NCBI GenBank assembly: GCA_963920575.1
Contig: OY986966.1
Coordinates: 9,278,048-9,342,047, forward strand
Source of the DNA: Narthecium ossifragum
Lineage: Eukaryota; Streptophyta; Magnoliopsida; Dioscoreales; Nartheciaceae
Direction of reading: 5' to 3'
Length of the DNA stretch: 64,000 bases
The notes below the pieces were generated by a model, which saw only the letters and a program-made list of their open reading frames with translations, was not told where the DNA came from and did no database searches. Both the position numbers and the translations under genes were made by a program. Below, piece after piece: positions 1 to 10,906 of this stretch. Numbering within the stretch: the stretch's first letter is position 1; every line of letters begins with the position of its first letter.

Positions 1-47
1 ACGCTAGCGTCACCTGGCATGGTCTTTTCATTGTGTTGATCCTATCA

Positions 48-228
48 ATAAAGACTTAACTCCAAGTTACGCTTATATTAATAAAGACTAACTTGGACAT
101 ACGCCTTTGAACTTTTGACCATTCCCCACCGCAGAAAGGCTAAGGGCGGATATGAGAGTGGTCCTTATAAGACGTAGGTTGGAGTTACGTCTATAGTAAT
201 AAAGACGTAACTTCAACTTACGTCTATA
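48..228. repeat. Left subterminal repeats of the PMD-MULE
   Basis: Four imperfect copies of a palindrome-like unit of the form AAAGACGTAACTnnAAGTTACGTC lie near 48, 78, 170 and 198. The same unit recurs at 7670-7697 and at 9749-9910 at the other end of the element. Such subterminal arrays are usual transposase-binding regions; that role is inferred. Confidence 0.6.
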
Positions 229-793
229 GTCGTCATCTACCCCCGACCGCGGGCCCTCATCCTTCCCCACCCGACCTCCGACCCGGGCCCTCCTCCTTCT
301 CCTCGGATGGCGCTCTCATGCGCTTCTCCTCGGCGCACGGCCCCGCAGCCCACGGGTCCCCTCCTCCTTCCCCGTCCATCCACTCCTTCAAGAGGAGGTA
401 TCTCGAATTTTTTCCGGTGATTTTCCGATGATTTTCCGGCGATCTTCCGTCCAAATCCTCCAAAATCCTTTGGCTATTCTCCATTATACTTTCTACTGAG
501 TTTTTATCTTGAAATTTTAGTTGTATGCTTGTTGTGTTGAGATTTAGGGTTTATATAGTCAAATTAGGGTTTTTTATAGGAATTGAAATGCGCATTTCTT
601 ATTAGAAAATTCTTTTTTTAATCATTCTGATATGGTGATTTGGGTAGTGGCATTGTTGATAAACTTCATAATTTTCTAGTATTAATTCAATTAGTTTATA
701 CCAAACATGTTTTCCATAGAAATGTTTACTATTAACTTGTAATTTCTATCTAATCGACTCATAATTGTCATCATATTTGTGTTATTTATAGTG

Positions 794-1835
794 ATGGATA
801 GTGGCATTGTTCCACTATTGTGTCGGATGGATGAAAAGGTGGAATTAAAGGGTAATGCTGGTGATATTGAGTACATAGGCGGCCGAATCAAACCAAGTAG
901 GATACAAAAAAATGCAAGTTATGCGGATTTAAATGCTTTAATGTTTGATTTAACTGAATACAATTCAAACTATTTCAACATTCGCATGACTTGTAGATAT
1001 CCAATGGGAGAAAGCATGTATTGCGGTGTAGACATGAAGGATGATAGTGATACTGGTGGCATTCTTAGCCTCTATTCAGTCATTCCAAGTATACAATTGT
1101 TCTTGGTGAAAATTGGTGTCGAAGTCAACAATAATCCTCCAAATAACACGGCATTTAGTGAATTTACACGCCTACTACAATGAGAAGACAATTCAACGGA
1201 TAACGTCTCTCTTGGGTCTTATGGCGCTCCCATCTTCGGACACCAGACATCACAGTAAGTAATTTATTGTCAAACATGTAATGTTATATCTTGGTTTGAC
1301 CCTTGTTCATGAGTTCGCTTGTGTATGAACATGCAGGCCATACCAGCAGGAGGATACATGGTTGACTCGTGAATACACAGAAACTACTCCGGGTACAAAC
1401 ATGGGACACACACATCATACTTTTGATATTGACCCATCAAATTTGCACGGAGGCAACAAATATGATGACAATGTCAGTAGCGGCCATGGAGATGCTTTTA
1501 TGCCTTCAACATCTCGAAGCCCCTTACTAGATATTGATGTTGAGGATCATGATGACGATTGGATCGAGAATACTGCTTTGAGCAACGAGCCAACACATCA
1601 TGATGAAGGTATTGATGATCCAATGCCGCTTACTCCAACACAGTACGAAGAGGAGTTACCAGATGAATTCTCAAATGATGTGTGGGTCGATCGGATGACA
1701 GTGAACAATACCAAACCTGGGGTATTTGAAGATCCGACCTCATTCAATGGTGAATTCTATAAGAAGCAAATATTCGAGACCAAGGCATCACTGATGAGAA
1801 TGCATAATGTCATATTTTTATCCCGCAATGCCTAG
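794..1835 (+). pseudogene. MULE protein, N-terminal exons
   Basis: Exon 1 begins at an ATG at 794 and resembles the N-terminal (MuDR/PB1-like) region of plant MULE proteins: a short beta-rich domain followed by an acidic linker. A good intron (GTAAGT donor at 1255, ATGCAG acceptor ending 1336) joins the exons in frame. Exon 2 codes for an acidic, Asp/Glu/His-rich linker ending with a segment like the one just before MULE zinc fingers (...FEDPTSFNGEFYKKQIF). One in-frame TGA sits at 1181-1183, probably replacing Arg or Trp. The frame ends at 1835, where a splice site or the family A insertion (from 1883) breaks the gene. It continues near 5960. Confidence 0.6.
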
Positions 1836-3498
1836 TCTTCTGTGCATATTTGGTACCTAAATATACTCATTACTCTTATATTTTGGTTTATGATGCAATT
1901 GAAGACCTTGAGTGCGAAATGAAGCCAAATGGACAATTTTGGATAGTTTTGACAACAGTTCATAATCTGAGCATAACTCTTCCATCCAAGCTCTGATTGC
2001 GATGATTCAAGATGCTATAGAAAGACAAGGAAGATCTATACAACTTTTATGTTATGAGTTTTTAGAGATTTTGGTTTATTGCATCAAGGAAATCGAAGGC
2101 AGAAGGTTCGAAGAAGATTGAAAAGAAGATGGGTCAGCTTCAAAGATTAAACTGTACCTACTCAGGAAGAACCAGATGAAGTTCCACATATGATTAGAAA
2201 GCTCTGGAAGTCTAGTTTCTGTAGAATTTTATGGTTCGTGATTTGAAGCTTTTTCGAGAAAGTTACAGTGCTTTTACTACAACCATCGCAGGGCAGAATA
2301 GTAGAAGAAATATGCAGAAACTAAAAGATCGATCTTCTTTTTATAACAGATCGATCCTTTATGCACCCAGAGATGAAAAAGACCCACGGTCGACCGTCGC
2401 ATCGACCCCCGTATCGACCGTCAGCCTCTGTCAAAAATATATATTCTCAGGGTCGATGCGAGGATCGACCGCGAGCATAAACATGAAATCTGGAATAAAG
2501 AGATCGATCATTTTTACATAAGAGATCAATCTTAGTCAGGGTGCAGCCATAATCTGGGAAGAAAAGATCGATGTTCTTTACATAAAGATCGATCTTTGTT
2601 AACCAACATTGCAGAATAAAGGGCTCAGATCTAATCCGAGGATGGGAAACTTATGGGCTATAAATAGGATTCTTTTTAGGGATTAAGGGGGGCGAATTCT
2701 AGAGGATTTTTGCTGCTACTTTCTATTTCTTTTATATTTCTAGGGTTCTTCTTTCTTCTTGAAAAGATTGTTCTTGATGGCCTTGCGTGGCTAAACCTTA
2801 ATTCTTGGTCGAGGAAACTGAAATCTCGGAATCCATGAACTGTGAGATCTAATCTATTTTTATTGTTCAGTTTATGCTTTGGGTATTGAATGTTTTTCAG
2901 TGATTATATTTATGATTGTCTTGTCTAATTGCTAGGAGGCCTACTAGTTTATTATTCATTGCAATCTACTGCTAGGTTGGATATCAAATCTGTAATTGTT
3001 TGATCCCTCTAATTTGCGAAGCAACTAGGGTTTAATGATTGACTGCGTTTCAGAGATTGTTAGATTTTAGGAAGAATGTTTGGCTAAATTAAATGCAATC
3101 GCTTGTGCTTGTGTTGTTTAGCTTCATCGATTTCCATATTCTTAAGGCTGCTACTAGATTAAATTTACAACGCTTGTCGTAGGTTGTTTAGTAGTTAGGG
3201 TTGATTGGATAGCTTGTTTCTAATTAACTATGATTGAAGAGAGATTCGAATTTAATTCGAACGGTGAATATTCAAGGTGTGAATTGATATATAATTGCAT
3301 CAATGATCAGTTATAAAGATTCAGATGGTGGATGTTGACCTAGACCAAGGTTTGTTCTCTTGATTAAATCCGTTTCTTCAATTTAGATTATTTCTTATTT
3401 GTTTTCGTTATATTCAAAACCCCCATCTTTTTTTACATAGCACAAAACTTAAGCTAGATACTACTCGTGGGATCGACTCGTACTCGCACTACTACATT

Positions 3499-5922
3499 TG
3501 TGAGGACCTGTCCCTCTATTCCTGTGGCTCGTTGTTGACCACAAGGGTAATTTGGTAAATTGTGCCTTGTCGGTTTGTTTCACACCCGCGTGTGCATACA
3601 CCGGCCTTGTTTTGGTGTATGTGTTTGAATAGAATAGTTAGATGGATCCGGGATCGGAAGATCCCAGCTCGGGCGCGTAGAAGCCTGTTTTTGGGATGCT
3701 GATGGCCCGTGAGCGACCGATCGCTCCTTGGAGCGATCGGTCGCTATCGAGTCGGTGGCTTTTCTTCTTTGAGAGGACGGCCACCGTTGGCCGTCACTCT
3801 CCTCAGTTAGAGGGAGAGGAGACTTTCTCTCCTCTCCTCCCCCTTTTCCCCTCCTTTCCCCTGCCTTTTCTTCCCCTTTTCTTCCTCTCCTTCTCCTTCT
3901 CCTTCTTCCTTCTTCTTTCTTCATCCCGCGAGCTCTGTTTCTTCCCCTGTTTTCCGGCAGCTCCTTCTTCTCCACCGTTCTCCCTCCTCTGGCCACCGTT
4001 TTGAGCGTTTGAAGGCTCGTTGGAACCGTGGCGGCGTGAGGAAGATCCCTGGTGTGGTTTGGAGCCTTGTTAGTGACTGACTAGCGAGGAATCAATCAAG
4101 GATTGCGTTTTCGGTAGGTTTTCTACCTACGAGATTTGTTTAATGGGTTTCTCTTAATCTAGCCGGTAGATCTTATAGTTCTTTGTGTTGTTGGCTTCCT
4201 CTTGCTTAGTATAATTTTTGTTATGAGTTTCATAAGCTTTGGTTGAGGGTTTAGTAGGATTTAAGCATGTTTAATCTTGGATTTTCCGGTTTCTGCTGTT
4301 CTTGAAGAACAGCCGGTTTGCAGCGCGTTTTCCGGTTTCTGCTGTTCTTGAAGAACGTGCATGTTCTTGGGTTGTGATGAACATAAGAGTGGTAGATCTT
4401 TGAATCTACTTTCAAACCCAACTGATTTCATAATTTTCTGATTTTCGTACGATTTTTTATGAATTTATTACTGGAGGGCTGCGTTGCAGCAAGTAATTGG
4501 TAAGTTAGTTTGATTAGCGGTTTTGATTAGTGTTTTTCCGTTAATCTAGCCGTTGGATGTTTTTGGATTTTGGATATGTTGATCCTGGGATGTTGGTCTA
4601 CTGGATTCGAAGTTGGATCTTGAATCCAACGTCATTTGGATGTCGGATCGATGGGTCAATTAGCTCTAGGTAGAGAATGTTTTGGTGTTTTAAATATAAT
4701 ATTATTTGTTCAGACTATAATATTATATTTTACTGTTCATTAGCATTTTTGGGGTTGCTTCTCGTTGCAGGAGTCCGCGGTTGACGGTCGTGGTACCGTC
4801 GTAATGCCGGTACCCGCTGCGGATTGGCTGGCAGCGGTTGGTAGTACCGCTGCAGTGATTCGGTTGACTTGCATGCATTTTTCTTGTATGTGTATGTTCA
4901 TAGCATGCATTATTGATTGTACATTAGTTGCATGGTTAGGGTGTAGGTGATCTGTGGGTCGCCGTCCCGAGGCTGGGTAGCGAGGTCTAAGGTTTGATTG
5001 TAACACTGATAATCTGATGATTGGGGTTTGTCCCTAGTACTCCAGTATCAATTGCTAAGAGGTGGATGTCGTTACCCCGACATGTGTCGTCATGCTTGGT
5101 ATCCAACATGGGAAAGTGTGTTCTACATGTGCTGAGGTTCTCCTTGTTTGTGGCGGGAGAGGGTTACATGGACAGGAACCCTGGGGGTATCGATGGGATT
5201 TATGGGCTCCCTGACAGGACTTAGCTTTTGATTTGAAGTTTAGAGGTCGTGTTGGCTTTGTTGCTTTGAGTGTTGAGAGATGGTTGTCATAACCTCGGTT
5301 GTTCCGCCAAGTGTGGAGATCCCGCTTGGAGAGGGGTGTCCTACTGGTATCGTCATGTCCACCCTGTGTCAGGGATATTCGTAGGTGGTCCATCCTTAAA
5401 CAGTGGCTGTCTGAGGGACGTACTTTGGACAGGTACCCTTCGGGTTATTGACGGGATTTATGGGGTCCTTGGCAGGCCTCAGTACTTGGCACAGAGTTAG
5501 TACAGCTGTTGTTGCCTTCCTTGTGTGTGTCATAGAGTAGAACCCTGCTGAGCTTTTGCTCATTCCTACCTCGGCTGCGGTATTTGCAGGTGCAGGTACC
5601 AGCTCTTCTGCTGTGGCCCCCGGTTGTTCATCCTGTTGCGGCGCGTCGACATCAGGTCATGCTTGAGGATCAAGAGGGCTTTTGCTGTGCTTTTCTGGAG
5701 ACTTCTGATGACGTAACCTTTTGAGGATTGATATATGTAAATTTTGATATAACTCTGATGTATGTACAATCTTTGGATTGTAATGGAATAGTAGATGATA
5801 GATTTACTTCTGCCATCTAATTGTTTATTATAACTGTTTCCACCAGTTTGATGTTAGTATATGTAGGAACCCCCCCCCCTCGTGTCCCGGTCCGGATGAG
5901 TTTTCTGGGCCGGGGCGCGACA
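3499..5922 (+). mobile_element. Solo LTR of the TGTGAGGACC clade (Tekay-like), 2.4 kb
   Basis: Starts TGTGAGGACC and ends GGCGCGACA. It is flanked on both sides by ACATT (3494-3498 and 5923-5927), a perfect 5-bp TSD. The target can be rebuilt from family A copy 3, which reads CACTACTACATTTATTTT without a break. The 3' part carries the clade signature (CCCGGTCCGGATGAGTTTT) just before the end. There are no internal coding sequences, so this is a solo LTR left by LTR-LTR recombination. It is related to the LTRs at 11548, 12819, 20836, 26309, 36432 and 43957. Confidence 0.88.
3712..3745. other. Perfect 16-bp hairpin in the solo LTR
   Basis: AGCGACCGATCGCTCC (3712-3727), a TT loop, then its exact reverse complement (3730-3745). 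It lies where related LTRs carry GATCGATC palindromes, so it may be a derivative of that array. Confidence 0.85.
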
Positions 5923-5959
5923 ACATTTATTTTAAAGACTATTGGTTTTATTTTTGGTT

Positions 5960-6188
5960 GCTTGCGACAGGACATCAATCACTTATGCATGCTCTTCAGC
6001 AGTACGAGTTTTGGAGGTTTGTAGAACATTGCACTGTCAAGTCCGGGTTGAAGGTGTCGACCATCAAGTGCCATAATCCTGATTGTTCCTGCCGTTTGCA
6101 TGCGTCTACTTACAAAGAAACATCTTACTTTCAGGTGGACAGTTACGGTGGTCCACATACCTGTCCGGCAGGTCTGTTGAATACCTAA
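5960..6188 (+). pseudogene. MULE zinc-finger exon
   Basis: The translation from about 5985 has the MULE-type zinc finger pattern: hydrophobic lead-in (EFWRFVEHCTVKSG), then C-H-N-P-D-C-S-C-R-L-H and a later G-P-H-T-C. This domain normally sits between the N-terminal region and the DDE transposase in plant MULEs. It follows the family A insertion and continues the gene begun at 794. After 6188 the DDE core should follow; instead sequence leading to the plant mobile domain begins within about 100 bases, so the catalytic core has been deleted or replaced. Confidence 0.65.
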
Positions 6189-6249
6189 TATGGAGTTGTT
6201 TTCATAGGTATGGCCATGGGAGCACCTCCATATAGGATGGCCTGAACTA

Positions 6250-7445
6250 ATGTTGTAACGACCGCTAGCTATCCAAGAGCAAAATGAGGACCGTGATTTG
6301 CGTATCCTTGAAGGCCCCTTAGCAATCCAGTACGAACTCTTGATTTTTTTCAAATATTTTTTAAAGTTTGGTTAGCATGTATATCTTTCTATTTATGTGC
6401 AATATAGGTGGACAACACCACACAACGGTAGAGGGAACCCGCATGGCCGTTACTTAGTCTACTACCGAGAGCAGTTGTATAGGCAGTTGTCATCCCAGGT
6501 ATTATTGCTCACGATCCAAGATTTTGTTACCTACTTTAATGTTGATGTGATCTAACCGAGTTCGTATTTTAAACTTGTAGATTATATGGTATCCATACAC
6601 ACCGCAATGTCTACCACAATTACCGACCCTTTGCACTGCAGGGTTTGCTGTCTGGAGGAGTCATGTGCCGCTCATATGCTTTGATGTTGTGGAGATGCAC
6701 CATGCACTATGGGTGATGCGACAGTTTGGCTTGCGACAAGAGATACCGCCCCCGGTGACAGAGAGACTATCGCATGCAAGCCGTCAGGGCAATGTTACTA
6801 CAAACTGGGTCACTACGCATCACCAGTATATCACCCAATGGCAGGAGCGGCACCAAAGGATCATTGACGGTGTAGTGGTCGATGGTGAGGATCCTACGTC
6901 ATATTTGCAGTAGTACTGGGGGATCACCAGGCGGTTTGTCAATAAGCCTAGATTGGAGGACAGGATGGGCTATCAGCCGAACATACACCCGCTACGGAAG
7001 CTAGTAAATATAATTTCTTCGTTAGTAATTAATTCTTCTATTGTGTTAATCTAACCAAACTTTCTTAATTTGCCACTAATAGTATGGCACCGCCAAGCAG
7101 AATTACATGATGTGTCGCGACCGTTCTGGAGAAAAGCTCACCTATCGTTTTACACTGGTATTTTACTCTATGATGGAGGATTTGCGGATTTGCAGTAGAG
7201 CTCCTGTTAGTTCAGAACAATCACAACAGACTACTAGGCAGACTACTTCCTATGACATACCGATGTCTCAAGATATACCATCATCATATTCAGTCATGGG
7301 CACGACAGAGGAGGATCCAGAGGATTCGGAGGGACATGTTGAGCATGATGTCGGTGTCGATGCTACGATGGAGGGAGAGAGGGCTGGACCGTCAAGGAGG
7401 AAGAAGATGGCAGTGAAGAAAAAGCAAAAAATTTGGAGGTTGTGA
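6250..7445 (+). pseudogene. Plant mobile domain (PMD, MAIN-like) region of the MULE
   Basis: Exon pieces read as a plant mobile domain: EQNEDRDLRILEGPL near 6275; an exon about 6408-6498 with RWTTPHNGRGNPHGRYLVYY; an intron 6499-6580 (GT...TTGTAG); then an exon from 6581 with the typical VPLICFDVVEMH, VMRQFGLRQ.IP and NWVTTHHQYITQW motifs. An in-frame TAG at 6911-6913, where Trp is common in the family, is followed by YWGITRRF in the same frame. A last exon (7107-7445) is acidic and ends in a Lys/Arg-rich tail (RRKKMAVKKKQK), a possible nuclear signal. PMDs occur in host MAIN/MAIL1 proteins and in TE-borne copies; the MULE context indicates a TE copy. Confidence 0.75.
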
Positions 7446-7698
7446 TAGTTTTCCTTTTATAGATGTTAAATGATGTTTGATGTAAACGGTTTTGATTTTT
7501 ATAAAAAACTTGTGTTTAGATGTGAATGGGGTGGGTGTAATGTATTGGGTACATATGAAAATTGGGGTGAATGTTTGGTTTGTGATCTTTAATTTTCAAA
7601 CATTGTGTGGTTGAATGTTTGTACACAGAGTGGCAAAAAAACAGAGTGCTGCTCTCTTGTTGGTTCTCTACTTAGACGTAACTTTAAGTTACGTCTTA

Positions 7699-9707
7699 GG
7701 GGGTGTTTGTTTCCCTTAAATGGAGGCTGGAATGCCTGGAATGGAATGGCATTCCAGTGTGTAGGGTGTTTGTTTCACTTGAATGGGATCCATTCCATTC
7801 AAGTCCCATTCCAGGCCCAAACTTTTCACCCCTATTCCAATGAAATGTTTCTGACCAGAACCACTTTCAAGGCTTTTTTCCATCCTCTGTTTTCCAGCTG
7901 CTCTCCATTCCAACACTGTATTTAGAAACCCACTTCGATCTCGCGGAGGACCCTAGCCGCCTCTCTCGTGATCTTCCTCACTCTCAGTCCGCCGGTTGGA
8001 GAAGGGCAGCTTCTTCTCGAGGATGATGACGACCATGAGATAGCCGGTGAGGGCGAGGGACATGTAGAGTAGGGAGCATAAGACCTTGAACTCGTTGGGC
8101 TGGCGCACGACCTTCATGACGCGGATGGTGCCGACAAAGACGATGGAGATGGCGGCCGGGAGCCAGGTGATTTGGAGGATGAGTGAATTGCTGTCGTCGC
8201 CGTAGAAGGCAAGGTAGAGCTGCATCAAGATGGCGCCGCTGAGGCCGACGAAGCCCTTGAGGAGGCAGAGCACGGCGCCGCGGCTCTCTGGGAAGTTCTT
8301 GACGCAGGTGACGAGGGCGCCAGTGTTGGCGAAGGTCTGGGAGTTGGCACCAATGCCAGAGCTGGGGTTTGGCGATGCGGCCGAAGATGGCGAGGCACTG
8401 GCGGAACCAGGGGGCGAGGGGGGGGCGACCGCCCCCCTGGCAACGCTGGCAACCCCCCGGGCGAGGTAGATCATGAGGTAGCCGAAGAAGTTCATGCCAG
8501 CGCCGATGGCGAGGAGGAGCCACGGTTGGGTGATCTCCGCGAGGATGCCTGAGAAGATGCCGAAGTTGGCCCCGTGTTCCTTGAAGGAGCTGACGGTGTT
8601 GAGGGTATGCTGGTTGTAGCCCAGGACGGCCTTCATCTCCTTGGAGTACACGCCGAAGAGGTAGGTGGCGCCGGCGGCCGCGCGACATTATGAGAGAGCA
8701 GGCGAAGACCACGAACCACCTGCCCCGGAGGATGTGGGTGGCCAGGCCGAGCGCGTCTGCTGCAGCCATTGTCTAATGCTCAATATTGAGCTTGACAATG
8801 GTGGTGGTGGCGGCGGCGGCGGTGGTGGGTGTGGAGGTTTAGGGGGATGTTATAGACTCTCTAGAATGGATAGGTGTAAGGATAGACATGGATGTGGAGT
8901 TAGCGGTCAGTGGTATTGTAGCGTGCGCAGGGTGCAGGCATCCTACCAACGCGCGCGTGTACTCCCGGCTGGCGCGCACGCGGACATGCCAACCGAGCGA
9001 GCTCCTTATCGTCTGAAAGCCCGAGTTGTAAATTGTTCATTAATGTTGTAAAATTGGCAGAATATGAATTTTAAACTTGGGTGTGGAATATATAATTTCT
9101 CATGTTCAAATTTTGTACATGAGTGTTAGTAAGTTGTTTTTTTTTTGTACAAGTTTAAATAGTTCAAATATTGTACAGGAGTTTTTTTTACAAATTGAAT
9201 ACGCGATGTACAGGGGTGTTATAAATTTGATTAACATAATATTACGTATAGAACTTAAATGCTCCGTCAATAAAATTGATTACCATCATCGAATGAAAAA
9301 AATAGCTTGGTCTAAACTTTCCCGGAGGATAACTTTAGCGTGTGGGTTTCCGTCATCATATTATTAATGTCATATGACGCGTGCTATTATATTTTCATCA
9401 ACATAGATATCAAAATATCACAATTATATCATATTATTAATGTCATAGAAAGTTTAATATATATCAAAATCAGAATACATGGTGGTATTCTCACCACTAG
9501 CATTCAGGGGTGACCATATCCCCCATTCTATCGCAAAACAAACACAAAAATTGAAAAAGTCACTGGATTCTGTTTCCATTCCAACATCAAAAAAAAAAAA
9601 AGACATTCCATTTCATTCCACCACCAGCAAACAAATAACAAAAGTGACATTCCATTCCTCCATTACGGCACTTCATTCCAAAACATTCCAGTGAAACAAA
9701 CGCCCCC
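7699..9707. mobile_element. PIF/Harbinger-type element carrying a host gene piece
   Basis: The left end GGGGGTGTTTGTTTC and the right end GAAACAAACGCCCCC are inverted repeats with one mismatch in 15. Both are flanked by TTA (7696-7698, 9708-9710), the 3-bp TSD of PIF/Harbinger and Tourist elements. Removing it rejoins a subterminal repeat of the surrounding MULE, an internal check. The ends are rich in ATTCCATTCC-like repeats. The interior holds a GC-rich antisense gene fragment (7953-8769), a GGT/GGC microsatellite near 8803-8830, and AT-rich DNA. No PIF transposase is present. Confidence 0.85.
7953..8769 (-). pseudogene. Nodulin-like / NFD4-type MFS transporter, captured N-terminal fragment
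   Basis: Minus-strand reading starts MAAADALGLATHILRGRWF at 8769, changes frame, then reads the family core: [48 protein letters not shown], and after a disturbed GC-rich stretch [50 protein letters not shown] and [10 protein letters not shown]. These are hallmark motifs of plant nodulin-like major-facilitator proteins (Nodulin-like domain, first membrane segments). Only about the first 250 residues of a roughly 550-600-residue family are present. Frameshifts around 8370-8470 and 8650-8690 show it is not a working gene. It is GC-rich against AT-rich flanks, as expected for a captured host exon. Confidence 0.8.
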
Positions 9708-9748
9708 TTAGTAGAGAACCAAAAACTTCGTTCTCTAGGGAAGACGTA

Positions 9749-9962
9749 ATTTGAACTTAAGTCTTAAATGAAGACGTAACTTAGAACCAGGTCTTAATAG
9801 GACTCCCCTTCTCTTCTCCGAACTTGGTTACGTGGCTTGGCATAACAGTCAAAGACGTAACTCAAAGTTATGTTTTCAATATGAACGTGTAACTTGGAGT
9901 TATGTCTTCATGGGCAGAATTAAAAAAATGAAAGGCCACGTCAGCGTGGTGCTGACGTGGCC
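9749..9962. repeat. Right subterminal repeats and hairpin of the PMD-MULE
   Basis: Copies of the AAGACGTAACT...AAGTTACGTC unit lie at about 9749, 9772, 9853 and 9885. Beyond them is a perfect hairpin, GGCCACGTCAGC (9934-9945), loop GTGGT, then GCTGACGTGGCC (9951-9962). The left end of the window shows the matching half (ACGCTAGCGTCACCTGGC). Confidence 0.65.
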
Positions 9963-10085
9963 AAACGAGGCATATCTTCATCAATACTTTCTCCACAGGT
10001 ATATATTACTAAGATTTTTATTAAAATAATATTATTTTAAAAAAATTTCCTTAGACGGCCTCTCGTTCCACCTGATGCGTGTAAC

Positions 10086-10427
10086 TAGGGGTGAGCAAAA
10101 CCGAACCGAACTGATCGGTATATTCGGTTCGGTTCATTTTTTTGACAAAAATTCGGTACTCAGTTCGGTTTCGGTTTTTATTTTTAAATTCGGTAAATAT
10201 CGAAATATCGAATTTTTAAAAGTTATATACCTTATTTCAGTCGGTTTTATATTGTAGAGTAAAAAACTACAAATTATTTTGGTTTTTTTTAGGTTCGGTT
10301 CTGTTTTTACATGAATTTGGTTCGGTTTGGTTTTATGCACTAATTCGGTTCGGTTCGGTTTTTAAATTAGTCTACCGAAATTTTTTCGGTATTTCGGTAT
10401 TCGGTATTTACCGAATACTCACCCCTA
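10086..10427. mobile_element. hAT-type MITE, 342 bp
   Basis: TAGGGGTGAG at the left and CTCACCCCTA at the right form a 10-bp perfect TIR. Both sides are flanked by CGTGTAAC (10078-10085, 10428-10435), a perfect 8-bp TSD typical of hAT. The interior is built from repeated CGGTTCGGTT / CGGTATTCGG motifs. There is no coding capacity. Confidence 0.92.
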
Positions 10428-10435
10428 CGTGTAAC

Positions 10436-10906
10436 CAACCCCTCTCCTCTCCTTCCTCTCTCTCTCTCTCCCTCCTTCTTTCTTCTGACTATCCAGTTAC
10501 CATGACCCTCACTACCCCTTTTCACATGATTTTATTTCGATCATATGATATATACAGATATAATTTGGACCGGACATCCTGCCTCTCTTTCACCACCTAG
10601 TAGTCACCATCTCCCACTATTATTTTTCATGTGCTTTCATCTCGATCATTTGATATATTCAGACATAACTTTGGATCAGATATCCTCATCCATATGATGA
10701 AATGCATCTGATCTTATATAATAAATATGATATTTATATATATAATTAGTTGCGGCAAATGAGAGTGGTTAACATCCGCTGAGAAGGAAGTAGGAATTTA
10801 GCATAGGTGCCAACTCTTCCGGATGAAATTATAAAAAGAAAACATTAATCCAAGCTGAGAACTAAAAAATTAGCTCTAATGAAATTTCACAAGGAAATTG
10901 ATTCAA
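10436..10906. other. Unassigned AT-rich stretch
   Basis: A short CT microsatellite (10455-10475) is followed by AT-rich DNA with two related 35-40-bp pieces around 10537 and 10634 (TCATNTGATATAT.CAGA.ATAA). I see no gene. Confidence 0.5.

Larger units (their letters stand above)
1883..5978 (+). repeat. Family A LTR-like repeat, copy 1 (probable solo LTR)
   Basis: Without the solo LTR inside it, this is about 1.67 kb. It is collinear with copies at 29462-31165 and 38840-43836. It has a TATA box (TATAAATAG at 2659), upstream GATCGATC and GGTCGACC palindromes, and an end region of the kind found at the 3' side of Ty3/gypsy LTRs (GGATCGACTCGTACTCGC, then GCGACAGnACATCA). It interrupts the MULE gene. 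I could not find a clean TSD, so both edges are uncertain by several bases. No coding region accompanies it. Confidence 0.6.
1..9975 (+). mobile_element. Mutator-like element with plant mobile domain, nested host of other TEs
   Basis: The first 120 bases, read in reverse complement, match the stretch near 9830-9962. Both contain CTTT(T)CATT, then a short spacer, then AAGAC(T/A)TAACTCCAAGTTAC, so they look like the two inverted ends of one element. The left tip is cut by the window start. Between the ends are MULE N-terminal exons, a MULE zinc-finger exon and plant-mobile-domain exons, all on the + strand. Without the two large insertions (1883-5978 and 7699-9707) the element is about 3.9 kb. 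The DDE transposase core is not visible, so it is non-autonomous now. The right edge is placed just past a 12-bp hairpin and is approximate. Confidence 0.65.

Noticed and set aside
3580..3996. 138-codon Arg/Lys-rich minus frame
   Set aside because: It lies in the C/T-rich leader of a solo LTR; composition explains it.
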